Shown here piece after piece: positions 1 to 6,719 of a stretch of 13,429 bases of DNA. The notes beneath the pieces are model-generated. The model worked only from the letters and a program-made list of their open reading frames with translations, had not been told where the DNA came from and made no database searches. Position numbers and translations under genes: made by a program. Numbering within the stretch: position 1 is the stretch's first letter; each line of letters begins with the position of its first letter. Source of the stretch: Bifidobacterium breve (lineage in GTDB: Bacteria; Actinomycetota; Acidimicrobiia; Acidimicrobiales; Ilumatobacteraceae); NCBI GenBank assembly GCA_945889575.1, contig CAMDBY010000028.1, positions 1-13,429 of the forward strand. The letters are read 5' to 3'.

Positions 1-627
1 TGCGCGGATAGGGGCAATCGACACGATGGGGTTTGATGGTGCAATCACAATTGTGTCTGCATCAGTGAGAAGTGAGTGATCAATAAATGCCGCTGACTCT
101 GCTCCGACAAATTCAACACGAGTCACTGGCACATTGTGCTGCAGGCGCACAAAATATTCCTGAAAGGGCACAGGACCATCCGCAAGGTGAACAATTGTTC
201 GTACTGAATCATTCGACATGGGAACCACAGCTACTGATAGCCCAAATGCAATGCGAAGTTCTTCAGTGATTTGTTGAAGTGTTGCACCTTCACGAACACG
301 AGCGGTTCTGTAAAAGTGTGTTGCTAGATCCGTGTCACCAAGATTGAACCAACGCGGTGCGGCAGCAGACCCGGCAGGGCGCACGGCATCAAATCGTTCC
401 AGCGCCCCCATAGCTCGCCACGTTTCATCGCGTAAGCCCCATCCACGTTCGGGGTCTATTGAGCCAGACATCGTGTAGATAACGGTGTCGATATCGGGAG
501 AGATGGATAATCCATGAAGTTCGGTGTCATCGCCGGTATTCACCACAGCCACAACATCTGCTGGGTTGACCACCCCTATTAGTCCTGAGAGAAAACGGGC
601 AGCGCCCACGCCCCCAGCCAGCACCAT
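1..627 (-). CDS. cofD: CofD/FbiA, phosphoenolpyruvyl (2-phospho-L-lactate) transferase of F420 biosynthesis; 3' end outside window
   Basis: This gene reads leftward from an ATG at 625-627 and runs off the window after 209 codons. The family is usually a little over 300 residues, so roughly the last third is missing. CofD (FbiA in actinobacteria) is a cytoplasmic enzyme that moves the phospholactyl or phosphoenolpyruvyl group from an activated GDP donor onto the deazaflavin Fo, giving (dehydro-)F420-0. Family signatures are visible in order: the glycine-rich VLAGGVGAA start (residues 2-10), NTGDD (30-34), SPDIDT (43-48), RGWGLRDETW (61-70), WFNLGDTDLATH (93-104), PMSND (136-140), PFQEYFV (154-160) and APSNPIVSI (196-204). 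The ATG is chosen because the conserved glycine-rich loop begins immediately after it. No strong Shine-Dalgarno is seen; a TACGCT box lies 12 bases upstream. The gene diverges from gmd. Identification is firm; the archaeal versus actinobacterial substrate (phospholactate or phosphoenolpyruvate) is inferred from lineage. Confidence 0.93.
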   Translation of the reverse strand, partial: MVLAGGVGAARFLSGLIGVVNPADVVAVVNTGDDTELHGLSISPDIDTVIYTMSGSIDPERGWGLRDETWRAMGALERFDAVRPAGSAAAPRWFNLGDTDLATHFYRTARVREGATLQQITEELRIAFGLSVAVVPMSNDSVRTIVHLADGPVPFQEYFVRLQHNVPVTRVEFVGAESAAFIDHSLLTDADTIVIAPSNPIVSIAPIRA

Positions 628-639
628 AATCCTGAGACA

Positions 640-645
640 AGCGTA
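640..645 (-). promoter_or_regulatory. Candidate -10 box for cofD
   Basis: On the minus strand this reads TACGCT, matching TANNNT, and ends 12 bases before the cofD ATG. It would give a leader of about five bases. No convincing -35 hexamer sits 16-18 bases upstream, so the assignment rests on position and the hexamer alone. Confidence 0.3.
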
Positions 646-690
646 GGGGTTTGTTTCGCGGGAGGGTTCACCTGAACAAAAGGGCTGCGG

Positions 691-699
691 TGGTACGGT
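691..699 (+). promoter_or_regulatory. Candidate extended -10 box for gmd
   Basis: The sequence TGG-TACGGT fits the extended -10 form TGN-TANNNT. It would place the transcription start near 706, leaving a leader of about 29 bases that contains the gmd ribosome binding site. No clear -35 element is present, which is tolerable for an extended -10 promoter. The call is by motif only. Confidence 0.33.
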
Positions 700-734
700 T
701 GTCAAGTCCGATTATCGATCAACGAGGTCCAGTT

Positions 735-1721
735 ATGCCCCGCGCATTTATCACCGGTATCACCGGCCAAGATGGCCAGCACTTAGCTGAGTTTCTCCAT
801 TCGAAGGGCTACCAAGTCTTTGGCATGCTGAAGGGCCAGAACAACCCTCGCGCTCTGCAAATACGCGATGAGTTCCCATATGTCGAACTGGTGCCAGGTG
901 ACTTAGCTGATCTCACCAGCCTGGTGAACGCTCTTGAATACGTGCAGCCAGACGAGGTATACAACCTTGGCGCTATCTCGTTCGTCGCTATTTCATTTGG
1001 GCAGGCGGAACACACGTCGAATATCACTGGTCTTGGCGTGTTGCGCATGCTTGAAGCCATTCGCATGGTCGGCGGCACTCAGAACAACAAGATCCGCTTT
1101 TATCAAGCATCGTCGTCAGAGATGTTCGGAAAAGTTCGCGAAGTACCGCAAACCGAACTCACACCGTTTCACCCACGCTCGCCATATGGCTGCGCAAAAG
1201 TGTTTGGCCATGACATCACCATTAACTATCGCGAGAGCTACGGCATCTATGCCTGTTCGGGCATCTTGTTCAACCACGAAGGTCCTCGTCGTGGACTCGA
1301 GTTCGTTACGCGAAAGATTTCAAACACAGCAGCTCGTATCAAGCTGGGTGTTGAAAAAGAATTGGTCATGGGCAACCTTGATGCAAAACGTGACTGGGGC
1401 TACGCAGGCGACTACGTGCGCGCAATGTGGATGATGTTGCAGCAGCCAGAACCAGACGACTATGTGGTCGCAACCGGTGAGGCACATTCCATTGAAGAAT
1501 TTCTCACATTGGCGTTTGAAGAAGTCGGACTTGATGATTGGCACAATTACGTGCGCCAAGACCCGCGATTCTTTCGTCCAGCAGAAGTTGACTTGCTCAT
1601 TGGTGACCCCACCAAGACTCGCGACAAGTTGGGTTGGGTTCCTGAAGTTGATTTCCCCACACTCGTGAAGATGATGGTGAAGAACGATATGGAAATCGAA
1701 ACCGCTCGCCTTCGTAAATAA
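735..1721 (+). CDS. gmd: GDP-mannose 4,6-dehydratase
   Basis: A 328-aa cytoplasmic short-chain dehydrogenase/reductase enzyme that converts GDP-D-mannose to GDP-4-dehydro-6-deoxy-D-mannose, the branch point for GDP-fucose, GDP-rhamnose and related deoxyhexoses. The NADP-binding GxxGxxG loop is TGITGQDG (G8, G11, G14). The catalytic segment QASSSEMFG (124-132) gives S127 and E129 at the places of the family Thr and Glu. SPYGCAKVFGH supplies the Tyr/Lys pair Y151 and K155. FNHEGPRRGLEFVTRKI (179-195) is the typical GMD substrate and tetramer segment. The ATG at 735 is preferred because GAGGT (724-728) sits six bases before it and the Rossmann fold starts at residue 4; the open frame from a TTG at 651 would add 28 residues unlike the family. 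No reductase such as fcl/wcaG or rmd follows, so the final sugar is not shown here. The gene ends 4 bp from the converging flippase gene. Confidence 0.93.
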   Translation: MPRAFITGITGQDGQHLAEFLHSKGYQVFGMLKGQNNPRALQIRDEFPYVELVPGDLADLTSLVNALEYVQPDEVYNLGAISFVAISFGQAEHTSNITGLGVLRMLEAIRMVGGTQNNKIRFYQASSSEMFGKVREVPQTELTPFHPRSPYGCAKVFGHDITINYRESYGIYACSGILFNHEGPRRGLEFVTRKISNTAARIKLGVEKELVMGNLDAKRDWGYAGDYVRAMWMMLQQPEPDDYVVATGEAHSIEEFLTLAFEEVGLDDWHNYVRQDPRFFRPAEVDLLIGDPTKTRDKLGWVPEVDFPTLVKMMVKNDMEIETARLRK

Positions 1722-1725
1722 TGCG

Positions 1726-3051
1726 TTATCCCTCTAGGGGGAAATCCAGAACGCCATCAATCATTGATTCGGCATCAGGTATTGCGCCAGCGTTCATGCG
1801 CGCTCGTAGTGCGTAGGAAAAGACTGCGAGAGCAACTGTTGAACCAGCAACAAGACCTAGTTCAACGCGCAAGAACAAGTCATCAGATGCAACAGTAGTG
1901 ACGATAAGAAAGCCAATCATTGCTGACAACCAGCCAGCTGCAACATATTTGTGACCTTGCAAAGCAATAACTCCCTGCGATACAGCAAGCGCAAGCATGT
2001 ACAAGCCACTCGCAAGTGCAAGCAATGTCAGAGTGCGCCGATCAAGTCCTCCGTCGTACACCATCTTCAGAATTGGTGGCCCAAGTAGAAATGAACCCAC
2101 GGTGCCTAATACGGCAACTGCAGTAACAACTTTGAGCAGTAATGAAAACCCTTCACGAAATTCCGCAAGGTCGCCTTTGGCTGCAAGACGTGCAAGCCGT
2201 GGCAGAAGTGCAGCTTGTACTGCTTGAAACAAGAACAGCGGAACGCGCGACAACAGCACTCCGTTACCGAACGCTGTTACCTTCTCGGCATCGCTTGCAT
2301 TAGCTAGGAAATCAACACCAAGCGGGCCAGCATTGACTAACGCCGCAGCCATAATGGTGCCCAATAACAACCAACCAAGATTCGGCGTAATTTCGGCATA
2401 CGTCGCGGGTGGGCCGTCATCGGTTTTTGTTTCCCCGCGTACAAAAACAACACCTGCGGCAATTATGGGAGATACCGCTACTGATAGTGCGTATGCGCCA
2501 ACGTTCGTTACGCCGAACTGCCACAGCAAAACACAGGCCGTGATGCGAACAAGGCCATCTACTGCCATCACTGTGCCGTACGCGCCGAATCGACCGGAAC
2601 CTGACGCAATGCCTCGCGCCATATGCATTGGCGCATAAAAACAGATAGTTAAGACGAGAGAGAGTGTGACAACCCAATGTCCGTCGAACATGTCAGACGT
2701 GAGCCACGAAGATGATGCAGCGACTGCAACAAGGAGAATTGTTGCAAGCCCTATTGTTAACGGCAACATGCGCTGCACAACTGGACGCCCACCTTGACCT
2801 AATGCGCGACGATGTGCAAGTGCACGGCCAATTTCTTGTTCCACTGGCATGAAGAACCCGGGAACTAGAGCAAAGGTGGTGAACCACAATGCAACGATTG
2901 GTTTGAAATCTTCCTTACCAAGCGCAAGCTGGCCAACTTTGAAGAATGCATACGCCGTGCAGCCAGAGATAAATAATCCGATGCCAACAGGAATCGTGCC
3001 TTCGGGAAGTGGAATTCTCGAAGTTCTTTCGGGGGCTACCGCATCTGACAC
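1726..3051 (-). CDS. MOP-superfamily polysaccharide/lipid-linked oligosaccharide flippase (Wzx/MurJ-like)
   Basis: A 441-aa integral membrane protein with about twelve hydrophobic segments (approximately 21-42, 51-70, 95-115, 125-147, 163-178, 183-205, 223-245, 262-285, 305-328, 338-360, 368-388, 394-415), the usual layout and length for MATE/MOP exporters. The stretch at 268-296, containing LLPRLARLAAKGD, resembles the conserved segment of actinobacterial lipopolysaccharide-biosynthesis flippases. The expected role is to turn a lipid-linked glycan across the cytoplasmic membrane. The start is the GTG at 3051; an in-frame TAG lies seven codons upstream (3070-3072), so no longer start is possible. 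There is no good Shine-Dalgarno, and a short hairpin sits just before the start. It follows the 99-aa gene with a 52-bp gap on the same strand and probably shares its transcript. With gmd next door, a polysaccharide function is more likely than essential MurJ, but the sequence does not settle the substrate. Confidence 0.8.
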   Translation of the reverse strand: MSDAVAPERTSRIPLPEGTIPVGIGLFISGCTAYAFFKVGQLALGKEDFKPIVALWFTTFALVPGFFMPVEQEIGRALAHRRALGQGGRPVVQRMLPLTIGLATILLVAVAASSSWLTSDMFDGHWVVTLSLVLTICFYAPMHMARGIASGSGRFGAYGTVMAVDGLVRITACVLLWQFGVTNVGAYALSVAVSPIIAAGVVFVRGETKTDDGPPATYAEITPNLGWLLLGTIMAAALVNAGPLGVDFLANASDAEKVTAFGNGVLLSRVPLFLFQAVQAALLPRLARLAAKGDLAEFREGFSLLLKVVTAVAVLGTVGSFLLGPPILKMVYDGGLDRRTLTLLALASGLYMLALAVSQGVIALQGHKYVAAGWLSAMIGFLIVTTVASDDLFLRVELGLVAGSTVALAVFSYALRARMNAGAIPDAESMIDGVLDFPLEG

Positions 3052-3053
3052 GA

Positions 3054-3071
3054 AGAGAAGGCTACTTCTCT
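3054..3071 (-). promoter_or_regulatory. Perfect inverted repeat just upstream of the flippase start
   Basis: Two 7-base arms, AGAGAAG and CTTCTCT, flank a 4-base loop, and the inner arm ends two bases before the GTG start codon. In the minus-strand mRNA this would form a small hairpin directly beside the start and would hide the only purine-rich stretch available as a ribosome binding site. No T-run follows, so it is not an intrinsic terminator. A translational-control role is inference. Confidence 0.35.
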
Positions 3072-3103
3072 AGCGAGTGATCAAGCTGTAAGTAGTTTGC
3101 GAG

Positions 3104-3403
3104 CTATTGAGCAGTGTTGTTGCGTGCCTTTATGGCATCGAACAACTCAACGCGGCGCACTTGCAGTTTTTGGAATCCAAGAACTGCAAATCCGACTGCC
3201 GTGTAGCCAATCTCGGTTGCTTGTTTCACCACAGGGTTCTGAAGAAGTGCAGATGGGTTCAGGCGGGAGATATCAAGCGACGTGAGGTCAATTGAGTGCA
3301 AGGAAGGAACAGCGATCTTTGATAGGTCAACCTTGGGAAGGCGATCAAGGCCAGGAATGGTGACGTGAGGAAGGGTGATGTGGGGGAACGAAATTTTGTT
3401 CAT
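3104..3403 (-). CDS. Unrecognised 99-aa protein with five-residue periodic N-terminus and hydrophobic C-terminal helix
   Basis: I do not recognise this family. From about residue 5 to 49 the sequence falls into near five-residue units with hydrophobic residues in fixed places: SFPHI, TLPHV, TIPGL, DRLPKV, DLSKI, AVPSL, HSIDL, TSLDI. Residues 64-80 (EIGYTAVGFAVLGFQKL) form a hydrophobic or amphipathic helix, followed by a basic QVRR and a charged tail. This suggests an elongated extended-strand N-terminus attached to a membrane-associated helix. The ATG at 3403 is chosen over one at 3442 because a well-formed promoter (TTGCAA, 17 bp, TACTCT) ends six bases before it, which fits a leaderless mRNA, and the extra 13 residues look non-coding. 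It is the first gene of a unit with the flippase 52 bp downstream and diverges from the large glycosyltransferase. An accessory role in glycan export is inferred from context only. Confidence 0.62.
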   Translation of the reverse strand: MNKISFPHITLPHVTIPGLDRLPKVDLSKIAVPSLHSIDLTSLDISRLNPSALLQNPVVKQATEIGYTAVGFAVLGFQKLQVRRVELFDAIKARNNTAQ

Positions 3404-3409
3404 ACACCA

Positions 3410-3438
3410 AGAGTACCCACTAGTGCTTACTTTTGCAA
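3410..3438 (-). promoter_or_regulatory. Leaderless promoter of the 99-aa protein/flippase unit
   Basis: Read on the minus strand, a TTGCAA -35-like hexamer (3433-3438) and a TACTCT -10 (3410-3415) are separated by exactly 17 bp. The -10 ends six bases before the ATG at 3403, so transcription should begin at or next to the start codon. The spacer is occupied by the operator-like motif listed separately. Confidence 0.55.
3412..3431 (-). promoter_or_regulatory. Operator-like palindrome overlapping the -10 and spacer (copy A of a mirrored motif)
   Basis: The 20-bp site has the symmetric form AGTA-N2-CACTAGTG-N2-TACT, with 16 of 20 positions symmetric and CACTAGTG a perfect palindrome. It covers most of the -10 box and the spacer of the minus-strand promoter, where a repressor would block polymerase. 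Its inner 14 bases, GTAAGCACTAGTGG on the minus strand, recur in the opposite orientation at 3499-3512. The binding protein is unknown. Confidence 0.5.
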
Positions 3439-3498
3439 GCATCTGGCAAACTCGGGTGGCAAAGGGAAATCGGGGAGCCTGACCCTGCTGCCCATGGG

Positions 3499-3512
3499 GT
3501 AAGCACCAGTGG
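3499..3512 (+). promoter_or_regulatory. Copy B of the mirrored 14-bp motif, in front of the glycosyltransferase operon
   Basis: GTAAGCACCAGTGG matches the minus-strand copy at 3417-3430 in 13 of 14 positions and points at the other divergent gene. It lies three bases upstream of the candidate -10 TAACCT and 18 bases before the GTG start; the first copy lies one base upstream of its -10 and 13 bases before its ATG. Equivalent placement on both sides suggests one regulator controls both units. The differing base breaks the central palindrome here. Confidence 0.48.
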
Positions 3513-3515
3513 CAC

Positions 3516-3521
3516 TAACCT
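3516..3521 (+). promoter_or_regulatory. Candidate -10 box for the glycosyltransferase operon
   Basis: TAACCT (TANNNT) ends nine bases before the GTG at 3531, and no Shine-Dalgarno is visible between them. Transcription would start within about two bases of the start codon, a leaderless or near-leaderless arrangement. No recognisable -35 hexamer sits 17 bp upstream, which would suit activator dependence. Confidence 0.35.
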
Positions 3522-3530
3522 CGCTACGGC

Positions 3531-6500
3531 GTGACAGAGCCTCAGGTTGTTTCTTCCTTACCCCCGGTGGTGGCCGTCATGGTCGTACACGAGAGGGGCG
3601 AATGGCTAGCAGAGTCCCTTCAGGGCCTTGCTGGCCAGAATTACAACGCCCTGCAAAGCCTCGTCCTTGTAACGGGGGCTGAAGACGACCCCATCTCACG
3701 TGAAATTCTCGACGTGGTTGCCACTAATTTGCCCTCGGCGGTTGTGCGTTTCCTCGGTGGAAATCCGGGATTCGGTGCGGCGTGCAACTCGGTCCTCAAT
3801 CTTGTGGATGGCAACAGCGGCTTGTTCTGTTTTCTTCATGATGACGTCGCGCTCGCGCCGGATGCAATCAATTGCCTTGTCGAAGAGTTGTATCGGTCAA
3901 ATGCTGGAGCGGTTGGCCCGAAGCTTGTGTACTGGGATGACCCCCGCATGATTCAAAGTGTCGGTATAGCAGTAGACCGATTCGGAAATAGTTTGCCTAT
4001 TGCAGATGATGGCGAACTAGATCAAGAGCAGCACGATGCTGTGCAAGACGTGTTTGTTGTCTCGTCTGCATGCATCATGGTGCGAGCTGATCTCTTTGCC
4101 ACGATTAACGGATACAACCCCGAACTTCCTGTCGCTGGAGTGGATCTTGATTTCTGTTGGCGGCTCCATTCAACAGCTGCTCGAGTCATGGTGGTGCCAA
4201 GTGCAGTCGGACGCCATCGCGAGAGCTCATCTCAATCAGTCAACAATCCAGGCGATGTGGATCATTTTCTTGAAAACGAAATAGTTCGTGTCAGAACGGT
4301 TGCCTCATTGACTTCCGCAACTCAGTTGCTTGCCACATTGGTACAGATGTTTGTTCTGACGCTGTCACGGTTCTTTATTCTGATTGCAACGGGTCGTGTC
4401 CGCAGGGCTGTTGATGAGATGCGTGGATTATTACTCTTGCCGTTCGGTGTTGTAGGTATTCGCGAGCGTCGTGATGCCATTTCAGAACATCGCCAAGTGT
4501 CTGGTGACGAGGTACGGGCATTGCAACTGCCGGGGAATGCGTACATCGCAAATTTCTTACGACGTCGCGCGGCACAAGCGGGCCAAGTGCAATCACGATC
4601 AGCTGGCCAATTACGCGAAGCAACGCCACGTAGTGCGTATTGGTTGTGGGGAATTCTCGCAACTATTTTTCTTGTTGGTTCACGTGCCTTGTTTATGAAC
4701 GGGGTTGTACCCGTCGGCCAAATGGCGCCAATCACGGCATCTGCCAGTGAACTAGTGCGTTCCTATACCTCTGGTTGGTGGGGGGCCGGATTTGGTCAAG
4801 TTTCTGCGGTGCCGACGGGCATTGCAATACTTGCGACCAGCGCATTGACCACGCTGGGCAATATGGGACTTCTGCACACCCTTCTTGTCGCGCTCTTGCC
4901 ATTGGCCGGATGGCTCGGCGTATGGCGTTTTGCATCGGTCTTGGGTACACGTGCAGCGCGCATTGCATCCACTGCTGCCTACGCAGCTGTGCCGTTGCCA
5001 TATGCAGCAATATCGTCTGGGCGATGGGGTGCGTTGTTGATGTATGCAACATTGCCGTGGATGGTGCATTTGTTACGCATGTTGGTGGGTCACGCAGACC
5101 TTGATGAGGAATTGTCAGAAGAATTAATGGCAGTCGCACCAGCTGCGCTGTGGCGTAAATGGTTCGCATGCCTGGTGCTGTTGGTGGGAACAGTGATTGC
5201 CTTTGAACCATCAGTCGTTCTTATTGTGCCGCTAGTCACAATTATTTTTACTGTGGTCAGTGTTGTGCACGGCACGAAAGTTAAATGGGCGGCGCGTTGG
5301 GTAGTTGTTACTGCTGCTGTCATTGTGTCTGGCGTGGTTCTCAATCTTCCGTGGGCCGGTACGTACATTCGTTCTGGATGGTGGGAAGCAATTACCGGTG
5401 CACCCGTTGAATCTGGCCGCAATATTGGTCTCATCGGGTTAGCAACGTTCAACGTCGGTGGATTTGTATTGTCGTCAGCCACTGTCACGTTGTATGCAGT
5501 TGTGATTGGAGCAGTGTTGCTGGTGCACGGAGTTCGATCTGGTTGGGTATTGCGTGGCGCAAGCCTCGTTGCATTTGGTCTAGCCGTAGCAATGCTTGAT
5601 GATTCTGCGTTACTACCAGTACATCTTCCCGAACCTGCAATTTTGCTTGTGCCCGTTGCTTTTGGAATTGCAATTTGCGCAGGCGCAATGGGTGCGGCCC
5701 TCGTTGTCGATTTGCGTCGTGCGAGGTTTGGTTGGCGCCAACCAATCAGTGCGATAGTTGCTCTTGTCTTTGCGGTTGGACTTGTGCCGGTTTCGGTTAA
5801 TGCATTGAATGGCAGTTGGAGTCAGCCGTCACTTGCGCTGCCTCAACTCTTGGCTCAATTGCCTGACGTACAAACGTCAGGGGAGTATCGAACCATGTTT
5901 ATTGGCGACTCACGCGTATTGCCTGGTGCTTCGTTGAATTTTGGATGGGGCATTTCTTACTCGGTGGTCAATGGCGCTGCTCCCACGTTGGAAGAAATTT
6001 GGGAAACCCCACCAACACGTGCGCGTGACAATGCTGTTGCTGCTTTATACGGAATTGTGCGTGGCCAAACAGCCCGCGCCGGGCGGCTCCTCGCGCCATT
6101 ATCTGTTCGGTTCATTGTTGTTCCAATCGTCGATGGAGGACAATCCACACGCGGTGATCCAATTGCCGCGCCACGTGGACTTATTGATTCATTGTCGCGA
6201 CAACTCGATTTACGTCGCCTCTATGCATCGCCAGATCTTGTGATTTTCGAAAATGCGTCGTGGGTGCCCGTGCGGTCAATGTTGACTGCATCTGGAGCTG
6301 CCAGCAGTCAACTTGCTGGTGCGACTTCAATGATTGCCACAGATATTTCTGGCGCGACTGCGCTTCCGACTCAGACTCGACCAGAAGGTGCGATTGAGGC
6401 TGCCGTGAAGCCGGGCACCATTCATCTTTCAGTTCCGTTTAGTACCCATTGGAAGCTCACCATGGACGGAAATAAAATCGAGGCGCGTCCAGCTTTTGGT

Positions 6501-6719
6501 TTGACCAATGCGTATGACGTGGCAAGTGCCGGAAATATCCGACTGGCATTTGATTCGAGTCTTGTTCATTCTCTTTCAGTGTTGCTGCAGTTTGCAGCAT
6601 GGTGTGTAGTGGCTTTTTTCGCGCTTGTACGGCCACGCCGAAGGTCTCGTAGGAGTTCTTCGGTGTCTTCATCCCTTGATGCCCCGGTCATGAGATTCGT
6701 GAGCGAGGAATCGTCGTGA
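3531..6719 (+). CDS. GT2 glycosyltransferase fused to a polytopic membrane region and an extracytoplasmic YfhO-like C-terminal domain
   Basis: A 1062-aa three-part protein. Residues about 12-240 are a cytoplasmic family-2 glycosyltransferase: GGNPGFGAACN (76-86) as in rhamnosyl/galactofuranosyl enzymes, the nucleotide-sugar/metal acidic motif HDDV (103-106), and DLDFCWRLH (205-213) at the acceptor/base position. Residues about 260-285 are hydrophobic, and about 370-760 carry roughly ten more membrane segments. Residues about 775-1010 lie outside. They include GEYRTMFIGDSRVLPG (784-799), the VRFIVVPI strand (859-866), a LYASPDLVIFENA strand pair (898-909) and a beta module resembling the YfhO C-terminus (SVPFSTHWKLTMDG, 967-980). 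A last membrane helix (1013-1032) ends in a basic tail. The likely job is adding and possibly translocating sugars for a surface glycan; donor and acceptor are unknown. The GTG start has no Shine-Dalgarno and is probably near-leaderless. It overlaps the next gene by 4 bases (GTGA), so it heads an operon. The GT2 call is firm; the YfhO relation is judged by eye. Confidence 0.85.
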   Translation: MTEPQVVSSLPPVVAVMVVHERGEWLAESLQGLAGQNYNALQSLVLVTGAEDDPISREILDVVATNLPSAVVRFLGGNPGFGAACNSVLNLVDGNSGLFCFLHDDVALAPDAINCLVEELYRSNAGAVGPKLVYWDDPRMIQSVGIAVDRFGNSLPIADDGELDQEQHDAVQDVFVVSSACIMVRADLFATINGYNPELPVAGVDLDFCWRLHSTAARVMVVPSAVGRHRESSSQSVNNPGDVDHFLENEIVRVRTVASLTSATQLLATLVQMFVLTLSRFFILIATGRVRRAVDEMRGLLLLPFGVVGIRERRDAISEHRQVSGDEVRALQLPGNAYIANFLRRRAAQAGQVQSRSAGQLREATPRSAYWLWGILATIFLVGSRALFMNGVVPVGQMAPITASASELVRSYTSGWWGAGFGQVSAVPTGIAILATSALTTLGNMGLLHTLLVALLPLAGWLGVWRFASVLGTRAARIASTAAYAAVPLPYAAISSGRWGALLMYATLPWMVHLLRMLVGHADLDEELSEELMAVAPAALWRKWFACLVLLVGTVIAFEPSVVLIVPLVTIIFTVVSVVHGTKVKWAARWVVVTAAVIVSGVVLNLPWAGTYIRSGWWEAITGAPVESGRNIGLIGLATFNVGGFVLSSATVTLYAVVIGAVLLVHGVRSGWVLRGASLVAFGLAVAMLDDSALLPVHLPEPAILLVPVAFGIAICAGAMGAALVVDLRRARFGWRQPISAIVALVFAVGLVPVSVNALNGSWSQPSLALPQLLAQLPDVQTSGEYRTMFIGDSRVLPGASLNFGWGISYSVVNGAAPTLEEIWETPPTRARDNAVAALYGIVRGQTARAGRLLAPLSVRFIVVPIVDGGQSTRGDPIAAPRGLIDSLSRQLDLRRLYASPDLVIFENASWVPVRSMLTASGAASSQLAGATSMIATDISGATALPTQTRPEGAIEAAVKPGTIHLSVPFSTHWKLTMDGNKIEARPAFGLTNAYDVASAGNIRLAFDSSLVHSLSVLLQFAAWCVVAFFALVRPRRRSRRSSSVSSSLDAPVMRFVSEESS

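Noticed and set aside
666..677. Small palindrome GTTCA-CC-TGAAC in the cofD/gmd gap, considered as an SOS or other operator
   Set aside because: The actinobacterial LexA box has the opposite arrangement (GAAC, four bases, GTTC). Five-base arms are weak, and no second copy was found.
651..734. A 28-codon upstream extension of gmd from a TTG
   Set aside because: The residues do not fit the short-chain dehydrogenase N-terminus. The ATG at 735 has a good GAGGT site, and this stretch overlaps candidate promoter elements.
1730..1739. CCCT-CT-AGGG at the gmd/flippase junction as a bidirectional terminator
   Set aside because: A 4-bp stem with a 2-base loop and no T-tract cannot act as an intrinsic terminator.
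3404..3442. A 13-residue N-terminal extension of the 99-aa protein
   Set aside because: It covers the -10 box and most of the operator-like site, and the residues do not continue the five-residue pattern.
4322..5745. Several reverse-strand open frames of 80-160 codons inside the glycosyltransferase gene
   Set aside because: They are in other frames of a well-supported gene, have low-complexity His/Arg/Thr/Cys-rich compositions, and show no recognisable motif.
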